DNA from: Rhodobacteraceae bacterium Alg231-30
GTDB lineage: Bacteria > Pseudomonadota > Alphaproteobacteria > Rhodobacterales > Rhodobacteraceae
DNA: 64,000 nt
Assembly (NCBI GenBank): GCA_900143615.1
Contig: FREU01000006.1
Location: forward strand, 1-64,000
Direction of reading: 5' to 3'
This document shows positions 57,081 through 64,000 of this stretch, one piece after another. A model generated the notes under the pieces. That model saw only the letters and a list, made by a program, of their open reading frames with translations. It made no database searches and was not told the DNA's origin. The first letter of the stretch is position 1, and the number at the start of each line of letters is the position of its first letter. Position numbers and translations under genes: made by a program.

Positions 57081-58004
57081 ATGACTTACCTTGTCGGCGA
57101 TATTGGCGGCACCAACACCAGACTCGCTCTGGCGGACGAGACCGGCTTGATAGGCGACAGCGTAACCCGCGCCCGCAACGACGACTTTGAGAGCTTCGAC
57201 GCCATTCTGGCAAGCTTTCTCAAAGACCGCGCCCCCGGCCCCTTGGCCGGGGTTTGCGTCGCCATCGCCGGTCCGGTGTCTGCTGGTTCAGGGCGTCTGA
57301 CAAACCGCGACTGGTCTTTGTGCGCAGAAACCCTGCAGACCCAAAGCGGCGCGCAACGCGCAGAACTGATCAACGATCTGTCGGCACTTGGCTACGCCCT
57401 TGGCCGTATCGAACCGGAACATGTCTGCGGCACGGCTCCTGCGTCCACCAATGGCCAATCGCTCGTGGTTGGTATGGGAACAGGGTTCAATGTCAGCCCC
57501 GTGCGCCGCGGCTACAAAGACCGCATGGTCGCGATGGAGGCTGAACTGGGCCATGCTGAGCTGCCGTATTCGGTTGGCAAACTGTTGCGAGACGAGCTGG
57601 GCAAGGGCGCAGATGTCTTTAAGACCTTTGAAGATTGCTTCTGCGGTCGAGGCCTGGAACGGCTTCACTTTGTGGTCAGCGGCGACAAGCTTGGCGGCTA
57701 TGACATTGTCTCCCGTTACGCGAGCGGCGATGCGCAAGCCACCCACACTGTGCGTCTGTTTGCGCGCGCATTGGGCCGCCTGACCCGCGCGATGATCCAC
57801 CTGTATATGCCGCGCACCGCGATCGCCTTTGCAGGCAGCGCGTCACGCGGCGTGCTGACATCAGACGCCCTGGAAGATTTCAAGACCGCGCTTTTGGAAC
57901 CCGGAGTCGGCATTGTAGACGCAGGCACAATCCCTATTAAATTGATCACCGATGACGCGGCCGCTTTGGAAGGCTGCCTGCAATTTCTGGTGCAGGCCAG
58001 CTAA
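57081..58004 (+). CDS. glk: glucokinase family protein
   Basis: A 307-residue sugar kinase of the Glk fold: YLVGDIGGTNTRLALADE (ATP), VCVAIAGPVSAG, ELINDLSALGYAL (catalytic Asp), LVVGMGTGFNVSPV and AMEAELGHAELPYSVG. It phosphorylates glucose to glucose 6-phosphate. It is the fourth gene after xylFHG, so hexose and pentose uptake are linked. Another hexose could be the substrate. Confidence 0.87.
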   Translation: MTYLVGDIGGTNTRLALADETGLIGDSVTRARNDDFESFDAILASFLKDRAPGPLAGVCVAIAGPVSAGSGRLTNRDWSLCAETLQTQSGAQRAELINDLSALGYALGRIEPEHVCGTAPASTNGQSLVVGMGTGFNVSPVRRGYKDRMVAMEAELGHAELPYSVGKLLRDELGKGADVFKTFEDCFCGRGLERLHFVVSGDKLGGYDIVSRYASGDAQATHTVRLFARALGRLTRAMIHLYMPRTAIAFAGSASRGVLTSDALEDFKTALLEPGVGIVDAGTIPIKLITDDAAALEGCLQFLVQAS

Positions 58005-58053
58005 CTTAACCGGCCTCTCTCGCCTGCGACCTTGAAACTCAATGGAGCCACAC

Positions 58054-58707
58054 ATGCAGCGAGATACTGAGCTACGCCAAGAATACCTTGTCACGGACGA
58101 GCAGGACCTACGCAGTTCATTTGCTCCGACACATGAGATCGCGATCAAGAAATGTATGGATCACATCGATGCGCATGCGCGCGCCTTTATTGAGCGCTCA
58201 CCCTTCCTTTGCATCGGCACCCAATCCGAAAGCGGCTCAGCCGATGTAAGTCCGCGAGGCGACCCCACAGGCTTTGTCAAAATTCTGAACAAGCACACGC
58301 TTCTGATACCCGATCGGCCGGGAAACAACCGACTGGATACGTTGAGCAACCTTTTGACCAACCCAAATGTTGGTCTGCTGTTCTTGGTGCCCGGATTTGA
58401 CGATACTATGCGAGTGAACGGCACGGCTGTCTTGACCCGAGATCCGGCGCTACTGTCGTTGCTGTCCGTGCAGGACCGCACGCCAAAAATCGCCATCGCC
58501 GTCCGCGTAACAGAGGTCTATATTCATTGCGCCAAGGCCCTGCGCCGGTCACATCTCTGGGATCAGAATTATCATCAGGACCGCCGTGACGTTGCCTCGC
58601 TGATGAAGATCATTCTCGATCAAACCTCTGGCGCGCCTCAGGACAAGGCAGAGCAAGACAAGCTGGATGCGAATTTGGAGCAGACGTATCGCGACACGAT
58701 GTACTAG
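58054..58707 (+). CDS. pyridoxamine 5'-phosphate oxidase family FMN-binding protein
   Basis: A 217-residue split-barrel flavoprotein of the PPOX family (MSMEG_1061-like group). FLCIGTQSESGSADVSPRGDPTGFVKIL and LIPDRPGNNRLDTLSNLLTNPNVGLLFLVPG are characteristic. It probably binds FMN or F420; the substrate is unknown. The ATG at 58054 follows GGAG; an upstream ATG at 58042 would add four residues. Confidence 0.83.
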   Translation: MQRDTELRQEYLVTDEQDLRSSFAPTHEIAIKKCMDHIDAHARAFIERSPFLCIGTQSESGSADVSPRGDPTGFVKILNKHTLLIPDRPGNNRLDTLSNLLTNPNVGLLFLVPGFDDTMRVNGTAVLTRDPALLSLLSVQDRTPKIAIAVRVTEVYIHCAKALRRSHLWDQNYHQDRRDVASLMKIILDQTSGAPQDKAEQDKLDANLEQTYRDTMY

Positions 58708-58780
58708 GTCGCTTCGACCGAGTGCCATCCGTTCTTGCGATCGGATATCTGTCTACGCCCTTGGAGTCGCGCTTTCGTCG

Positions 58781-58806
58781 ACGGGCCCTCACACAAGAGA
58801 GCCCGT
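58781..58806. terminator. stem-loop between convergent PPOX-family and trpB genes
   Basis: ACGGGC-C-CTC and GAG-A-GCCCGT pair around a six-base loop. There is no T-run on either strand, so it is at best a bidirectional terminator-like hairpin. Confidence 0.4.
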
Positions 58807-58824
58807 TCGCAAATCCGTGAGCGC

Positions 58825-60078
58825 TTATTCAGCAGCGCGACCTTCGGTGTCGGACATATCAAAGCCAAGATAGCGCGCCACGGTCTGAACGTCTTTGTCG
58901 CCACGTCCGCACATATTCATCACCAAGACATGATCCTTAGGCAAAGTTGGCGCGATTTTCATCACATGCGCCAATGCGTGGCTGGGCTCAAGCGCGGGAA
59001 TGATCCCTTCTTGGGCACAGCTGAACTGGAACGCCTCAAGCGCTTCTTTGTCGGTGATGGACACATATTTCGCCCGCCCCGTGTCATTCAGCCAGCTGTG
59101 TTCTGGTCCGATACCCGGATAATCCAGACCCGCCGAAATCGAATAGCCTTCCAGAATTTGCCCGTCATCGTCCTGCAACAGATAGGTACGGTTTCCATGC
59201 AATACGCCGGGGCGACCACCTGTTAAGGAGGCACAATGCTCCATCTTCTCATCGACGCCTTTGCCGCCCGCTTCTACACCGATGATGTTGACGCTCTCGT
59301 CATCCAGAAACGGATAGAACAGGCCCATCGCATTTGAGCCGCCACCAATCGCGGCAATCACTGTATCGGGCAGACGGCCTTCACCTTCATGCTCGGCAAG
59401 CTGTGTGCGAACTTCTTTGCCAATGATCGATTGGAAGTCGCGCACCATCGCCGGATAAGGATGTGGTCCCGCCACGGTTCCGATGCAATAAAACGTGTCG
59501 CGCACATTGGTCACCCAGTCGCGTAGCGCATCGTTCATCGCATCTTTCAGCGTGCCACGGCCCGAAGTCACAGGCACCACTTCCGCACCTAGCAGGCGCA
59601 TACGGAACACATTAGGCGCCTGACGCTGAACATCATGTGCCCCCATGTAAACCACGCACTTCAGACCAAATTTGGCACAGACCGTTGCGGTGGCAACACC
59701 GTGCTGGCCAGCACCGGTTTCGGCAATAATCCGTGTCTTACCCATACGCCGTGCCAGAATGATCTGTCCCAACACATTGTTGATCTTATGCGCGCCAGTA
59801 TGGTTCAGCTCGTCGCGTTTCAGATAGATCTTGGCACCGCCCAAAGTCTCGGTCATGCGCGAAGCAAAATACAACGGGCTTGGACGGCCTACGTAGTGCT
59901 TCCACAGATCATCCATCTCGGCCCAAAAATTTGGATCATCCTTGGCGTTTTCGTATTCGGCTTCCAGATCAAGGATCAATGGCATCAGTGTTTCACTGAC
60001 AAACCGTCCGCCAAAATTACCAAAACGGCCCTTTTCATCGGGACCATTCATGAAGCTGTTGAATAGGTCGTTGGACAT
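58825..60078 (-). CDS. trpB: tryptophan synthase beta chain
   Basis: A 417-residue PLP enzyme joining indole and serine. The PLP Lys98 is in [31 protein letters not shown] and [18 protein letters not shown] are typical of TrpB1. AGGAGG precedes the start. It follows trpF by 113 bases. Confidence 0.97.
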   Translation of the reverse strand: MSNDLFNSFMNGPDEKGRFGNFGGRFVSETLMPLILDLEAEYENAKDDPNFWAEMDDLWKHYVGRPSPLYFASRMTETLGGAKIYLKRDELNHTGAHKINNVLGQIILARRMGKTRIIAETGAGQHGVATATVCAKFGLKCVVYMGAHDVQRQAPNVFRMRLLGAEVVPVTSGRGTLKDAMNDALRDWVTNVRDTFYCIGTVAGPHPYPAMVRDFQSIIGKEVRTQLAEHEGEGRLPDTVIAAIGGGSNAMGLFYPFLDDESVNIIGVEAGGKGVDEKMEHCASLTGGRPGVLHGNRTYLLQDDDGQILEGYSISAGLDYPGIGPEHSWLNDTGRAKYVSITDKEALEAFQFSCAQEGIIPALEPSHALAHVMKIAPTLPKDHVLVMNMCGRGDKDVQTVARYLGFDMSDTEGRAAE

Positions 60079-60191
60079 GCGCGCGCGCCTCCTGCTGCGT
60101 TAAACGTTCCTAAAACGGCGGATTTTCAAGAGCAAGCGCAAAGCGCTCTGCGTGCTTGTTTGACGGGCAATTGAATGACGTTCCGCGCAGT

Positions 60192-60836
60192 CTAGGCTTT
60201 GCCCTGCGCCGCTGCGACAAAGCCACGGATTAACCCCGCGTCTTTCACGCCCGCAGCGCTCTCAACGCCCGAACTCACATCAACCTGTCGCGCCCCAGTC
60301 ATCACCACAGCGTCACGCACATTCTGGGGGTGTAAACCCCCCGCCAACATCCACGGACAAGGCCAATATTTGCGCTTCACAAGCCGCCAATCAAAGGCCA
60401 AGCCGTTTCCACCTGGCAGTGCGGCACCTTTGGGCGCTTTGGCATCAATCAAAAGTTGGTCAGCGACGGCGCCATAGGCCTCAATCTGCACCAGATCGCT
60501 TTCGTCAGCGATTCCAATGGCTTTCATGACAGGTAATCCATAACGGGCGCGCAGCTCAGCAACCCGTTCCGGTGTTTCACGGCCATGAAGTTGAAGCATG
60601 TCCAATGGCACGGCGTCCACCAAACCATCCAGAAAGGCATCATCTGCATTTACGGTCAGCGCCACTTTGGCAACACCAAGCGGCACTGCGATCGCGAGAT
60701 CGCGCGCGAGCGGAACCGAAACATTACGTGGCGATTTCTCAAAGAAAACAAAGCCCACATAGGCGGCCCCCGCCTCGGCGGCTGCGGCCACATGCTCGGG
60801 CTGCTTGAGCCCACAGATTTTGACGCGAATATCCAT
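60192..60836 (-). CDS. trpF: phosphoribosylanthranilate isomerase
   Basis: A 214-residue TIM barrel: [11 protein letters not shown] (catalytic Cys), [37 protein letters not shown] and [16 protein letters not shown]. It acts in tryptophan synthesis, two steps before the synthase. It lies with trpB on the same strand. Confidence 0.96.
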   Translation of the reverse strand: MDIRVKICGLKQPEHVAAAAEAGAAYVGFVFFEKSPRNVSVPLARDLAIAVPLGVAKVALTVNADDAFLDGLVDAVPLDMLQLHGRETPERVAELRARYGLPVMKAIGIADESDLVQIEAYGAVADQLLIDAKAPKGAALPGGNGLAFDWRLVKRKYWPCPWMLAGGLHPQNVRDAVVMTGARQVDVSSGVESAAGVKDAGLIRGFVAAAQGKA

Positions 60837-60875
60837 GGCCCTGCCCTATCGCATTGCCACATTCATTGCAAAGCC

Positions 60876-61226
60876 TCAGCTGGTTTCTTCCAGCATCACC
60901 AGAACTTCATCTTTGTTCTCGGCTTGCTTACCCTTCAGGCGACGCACTTCGCGTTTGGTGTGGTGCAATTCCCGCTCGGCCTTGCTCTTGTCGGAGCGAT
61001 GGCGATGTTCGCGCATCCATTCCCACGCAAAGCCAATCATCAACCCGACCGCGATAGCCGCAAAGATGACCACAAACAGTGGCAGGTTAATTGAATGGTT
61101 TAACCCCAGAAGATCGCCCAATGTCTCGGGCAACAAGTTCAGGGTAATCATATCCCGGTTGGCCAGGGCGACAGCAATCAGCACAGCGCCCAAAGCACCG
61201 AGAAAGCCATAGCGAATATAACGCAT
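60876..61226 (-). CDS. LapA-like membrane protein (DUF1049)
   Basis: A 116-residue protein with two membrane helices (YGFLGALGAVLIAVALANR and LPLFVVIFAAIAVGLMIGFAWEW) and a charged coiled-coil-like tail. This is the LapA domain family; E. coli LapA acts with LapB in regulating lipopolysaccharide synthesis. Its place right after ihfB is typical of alphaproteobacteria. Confidence 0.87.
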   Translation of the reverse strand: MRYIRYGFLGALGAVLIAVALANRDMITLNLLPETLGDLLGLNHSINLPLFVVIFAAIAVGLMIGFAWEWMREHRHRSDKSKAERELHHTKREVRRLKGKQAENKDEVLVMLEETS

Positions 61227-61229
61227 GTG

Positions 61230-61511
61230 TTACTTTCCGTTTAGTCGGTCTCGCAGCAACTTGCCCGTCTTAAAGAAGGGCACGTGTTTTTCTTCTACTT
61301 CCACCGAGTCACCTGTGCGCGGGTTGCGGCCAGTGCGGGCATCCCGCTTTTTGACCGAAAACGCGCCAAAGCCACGTAATTCGACCCGGTCACCGCGTGA
61401 CATGGCATCGGTGATCTCATCAAAGATCGTGTTTACGATGCGCTCAACGTCGCGCTGGTACAGGTGCGGGTTTTCATCAGCAATTTTCTGAATCAGTTCA
61501 GAACGGATCAT
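61230..61511 (-). CDS. ihfB: integration host factor beta subunit
   Basis: A 93-residue HU-fold protein with [15 protein letters not shown] at the start and [23 protein letters not shown], where the conserved Pro of the DNA-bending arm lies. It pairs with the alpha subunit to bend DNA. The ATG at 61511 is preferred to an upstream extension. It follows rpsA after a terminator. Confidence 0.95.
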   Translation of the reverse strand: MIRSELIQKIADENPHLYQRDVERIVNTIFDEITDAMSRGDRVELRGFGAFSVKKRDARTGRNPRTGDSVEVEEKHVPFFKTGKLLRDRLNGK

Positions 61512-61728
61512 CGGCAAATATCTCCCTGGGCGTGCAAGTCTTTGGGCGAGCATCTAGGTAACTATAAGAAGAAACACCGAAAACGGAAACGGAAACAGAG
61601 AGCAATCAACGCTATTTCCATGGTTTTGAGCGATTTTTCTCTCCAACCGGCAAGCCTATGCCGTGAAATATACGTTTCGCCCACAACATTTTTCACGCTG
61701 CGCCGCAGAGGGAATTTTGATTCGGATA

Positions 61729-61760
61729 AAAAAAGACCCCGCACAAATGTGCGGGGTCTC
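61729..61760 (-). terminator. rho-independent terminator of rpsA
   Basis: On the minus strand AGACCCCGCACA and TGTGCGGGGTCT form twelve perfect pairs, followed by seven Ts. It lies about 25 bases past the rpsA stop and should end transcription there, so ihfB needs its own promoter. Confidence 0.95.
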
Positions 61761-61783
61761 TCATCATTTCTGACGGATCAGAG

Positions 61784-63460
61784 TTACTCGTCGCCCTTAA
61801 GCGCAGCACCCAGAATGTCACCCAGCGATGCACCGGAGTCAGAAGAACCGTACTGTTCCACAGCTTCTTTCTCTTCAGCGATCTCACGGGCTTTGATCGA
61901 CAGACCCAAACGGCGGGTCTTGGCGTCGACGTTAGTGACGCGAACATCAACCTTGTCGGCAACCGAGAAACGCTCTGGGCGCTGCTCTGCACGATCACGC
62001 GACAGATCGGAGCGGCGGATGAAGGACTTCATGCCTTCGTATTCCACTTCGATGCCACCGTCTTCGATAGCGGTCACTTCAACAGTTACGATCGAGCCGC
62101 GCTTCACGCCGCCAACAGCTTCTGCGAACTTGTCACCACCCAAAGCTTTGATCGACAGCGAGATACGCTCTTTGTCGACGTCAACTTCGGAGACAACAGC
62201 CTGAACCACGTCGTTTTTGTGGTAGTTCTGGATCGCTTCTTCGCCACGTTCGTCCCAAGACAGGTCTGACAGGTGAACCATGCCGTCGATTTCGCCTTCG
62301 AGGCCAATGAACAGACCGAATTCGGTGATGTTCTTAACTTCGCCTTCGACTTCGGTACCTTCTGGGTGAGTCTCAGCGAAGACTTCCCATGGGTTACGCA
62401 TGGTCTGCTTGAGGCCAAGAGAAACGCGACGCTTGGCGCCATCGATTTCCAGAACCATAACGTCGACTTCTTGCGAAGTGGAAACGATCTTGCCGGGGTG
62501 TACGTTCTTCTTGGTCCAAGACATTTCAGAAACGTGCACCAGACCTTCAACACCAGGCTCTAGCTCAACAAATGCACCGTAATCGGTGATGTTGGTGACG
62601 CGGCCTTTGTGAACCGATTCCAGTGGGTACTTGCCAGCAACCAGATCCCATGGATCTTCCTGCAGCTGTTTCATGCCCAGCGAGATGCGGTGCGTCTCTT
62701 TGTTGATCTTGATAACCTGAACTTTGACGGTTTCGCCAATTGTCAGGATCTCAGATGGGTGGTTCACACGGCGCCATGCCATGTCGGTGACGTGCAACAG
62801 GCCATCAACGCCGCCCAGGTCAACAAACGCACCGTATTCGGTGATGTTTTTGACCACACCGTCAACTGCATCGCCTTCGGCCAATTTGCCGATAACTTCT
62901 GCACGCTGTTCGGCGCGGGATTCTTCAAGGATTGCCCGACGTGATACAACGATGTTGCCACGACGACGGTCCATTTTCAGAACTTGGAATGGCTGCTTCA
63001 GACCCATCAATGGGCCCGCGTCGCGCACGGGGCGCACGTCAACTTGCGAACCTGGCAAGAACGCAACAGCGCCGCCGAGGTCAACAGTAAAGCCACCTTT
63101 AACGCGACCAAAGATAGCGCCTTCGACGCGCTCTTCGTCTGCGTAGGCTTTCTCAAGGCGATCCCATGCTTCTTCACGGCGCGCCATCTCACGTGAGATA
63201 ACCGCTTCGCCGCGGGCGTTTTCAGCCGAGCGCAGGAAGACTTCTACTTCGTCGCCAACAGCGATTTCAGCAGCTTCACCTGGGTTTGCGAATTCTTTAA
63301 GATCAACGCGGCCTTCCATTTTGTAGCCTACGTCGATGATAGCTTGGCCCGCTTCAATTGCGATGACCTTGCCTTTAACGACAGAACCCTCTTCGGGTGT
63401 GTCCATTTCGAAGCTTTCCTGCAGCAGGGCTTCGAATTCTTCCATAGTTGTATCAGCCAT
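61784..63460 (-). CDS. rpsA: 30S ribosomal protein S1
   Basis: A 558-residue protein with six S1 (OB-fold) domains, each ending with a pattern such as GLLHVTDMAWRRV, GLVHVSEMSWTKK and GMVHLSDLSWDER. It binds mRNA and helps initiation. The length matches the standard six-domain form. It has terminators on both sides. Confidence 0.97.
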   Translation of the reverse strand: MADTTMEEFEALLQESFEMDTPEEGSVVKGKVIAIEAGQAIIDVGYKMEGRVDLKEFANPGEAAEIAVGDEVEVFLRSAENARGEAVISREMARREEAWDRLEKAYADEERVEGAIFGRVKGGFTVDLGGAVAFLPGSQVDVRPVRDAGPLMGLKQPFQVLKMDRRRGNIVVSRRAILEESRAEQRAEVIGKLAEGDAVDGVVKNITEYGAFVDLGGVDGLLHVTDMAWRRVNHPSEILTIGETVKVQVIKINKETHRISLGMKQLQEDPWDLVAGKYPLESVHKGRVTNITDYGAFVELEPGVEGLVHVSEMSWTKKNVHPGKIVSTSQEVDVMVLEIDGAKRRVSLGLKQTMRNPWEVFAETHPEGTEVEGEVKNITEFGLFIGLEGEIDGMVHLSDLSWDERGEEAIQNYHKNDVVQAVVSEVDVDKERISLSIKALGGDKFAEAVGGVKRGSIVTVEVTAIEDGGIEVEYEGMKSFIRRSDLSRDRAEQRPERFSVADKVDVRVTNVDAKTRRLGLSIKAREIAEEKEAVEQYGSSDSGASLGDILGAALKGDE

Positions 63461-63580
63461 GTGGCGTCATTTCCTTTTCAAACATTTTATCTGGCCGAAC
63501 GGTTGTCTCCGCCGGTCTGGGTTGGTGCCCGTCTTACGACAGGCAGATTGGTCTGAGCGCGCCAACAACAAGAAACACAC

Positions 63581-63614
63581 AAAAAACAAAGAGGGCCAGC
63601 GAATGCCTGACCCT
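63581..63614 (-). terminator. rho-independent terminator upstream of rpsA
   Basis: On the minus strand GGGTCAG and CTGGCCC pair (one G-T) with a flanking A-T pair around a seven-base loop, followed by a T-rich run. It lies about 80 bases past the DUF6525-like stop and isolates rpsA. Confidence 0.65.
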
Positions 63615-63691
63615 GCTCGTCTCGTTGTTTTACGGCATTTGCGCCTTATAGACTGGGGCTCTATAGACAGATTCACGCCTATGGGCAAGAG

Positions 63692-63937
63692 TTATCCCGC
63701 CGCCATGCTGTCTTGTCTCAGAGTTGCTTGCTCGATTTCATCCAGCCTGCGCAATGGGGCGTCAGGATCATGAGGCCCGCCAGACTTAAGCCAAATCGCG
63801 CGCGCCGAAGCTGGGCTCCAAGGCAGGGCCGCATTTGCCAACCAAAGCCTGAGCGACGGCGGCAACCTGTCAAACGCGGTCATCGGAGAGCCTGCTCTAC
63901 GCCGACCGCGCAAACTGCTGTTCAAATTACGAGTCAC
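63692..63937 (-). CDS. DUF6525-like small protein
   Basis: An 81-residue protein with NLNSSLRGRRRAGSPMTAFDRLPPSLRLWLANAALPWSPASARAIW, similar to the DUF6525 proteins of Rhodobacterales as I remember them. The function is unknown. A GTG start at 63937 is the best candidate; the frame reaches 63988 without a good ribosome site. Confidence 0.6.
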   Translation of the reverse strand: MTRNLNSSLRGRRRAGSPMTAFDRLPPSLRLWLANAALPWSPASARAIWLKSGGPHDPDAPLRRLDEIEQATLRQDSMAAG

Positions 63938-64000
63938 TTTTGAGGTCTCTTTGAAATGTAGATTTACGGCTCTTGGGAACAAAACCAAAAGCCAGCTTCA

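Overview
The window reads as chromosomal DNA of an alphaproteobacterium, most likely a member of the Rhodobacterales (Roseobacter group). This rests on recognised protein families and gene order: rpsA-ihfB-lapA-like-trpF-trpB, hom-glpX-recJ, an arsR-arsC-acr3-GAPDH-arsJ operon, a single-ATPase xylose ABC transporter, and a DUF6525-like small protein. Coding density is high and many genes overlap by 1-10 bases. I see no prophage, insertion sequence, integrase or CRISPR array.

Layout. 0.5-6.5 kb: an ABC-exporter-like protein whose ATPase motifs are all replaced, with a large insertion and a C-terminal cyclic-nucleotide-binding domain; a DUF3307 membrane protein; and a compact acyl carrier protein / ketosynthase / hot-dog dehydratase operon. 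6.6-11.5 kb: a YkgJ-type cysteine-cluster protein, lepA, a small membrane protein and a class III nucleotide cyclase with TPR-like repeats. 11.5-15.9 kb: an arsenic operon combining Acr3 arsenite export with the GAPDH/ArsJ route for arsenate. 16-18 kb: an Lrp regulator divergent from a class V aminotransferase. 18-24.6 kb: an acyl-CoA/alcohol catabolic run on the minus strand (CoA ligase, epoxide-hydrolase-like protein, nitronate monooxygenase, phosphatase, kinase-like protein, SDR, thioesterase). 24.8-32 kb: pirin, TetR, a small lipoprotein, homoserine dehydrogenase, GlpX, an isochorismatase-like hydrolase, RecJ and two identical tRNA-Glu genes.

32-40 kb: a complete homoprotocatechuate meta-cleavage operon (hpaF-E-D-D'-G-H-I, a Tm-1-like protein, and hpaR). 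It carries two ring-cleavage dioxygenases of unrelated folds. 40-45.7 kb: an AhpD-like / DsbA-like / TetR operon behind two strong palindromes, trmO, and a copA-cueR copper-export operon with a textbook MerR-type promoter. 45.9-58 kb: a xylose locus with xylB-xylA-mutarotase-dihaem peroxidase on the plus strand, a secreted FG-GAP/UnbV protein overlapping the ROK repressor xylR on the minus strand, and xylF-xylH-xylG-glucokinase on the plus strand. 58-64 kb: a PPOX-family flavoprotein, then trpB, trpF, a LapA-like protein, ihfB, rpsA and a DUF6525-like gene.

The best candidates for new biology are the ABC pseudo-ATPase/cNMP-binding protein beside the small acyl-carrier operon, the two dioxygenases plus Tm-1-like protein in the hpa operon, the peroxidase and UnbV-type periplasmic proteins inside the xylose locus, and a composite stem-loop repeat with a conserved tail that recurs at gene 3' ends. 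All functions are inferred from sequence recognition by eye; no search was run.
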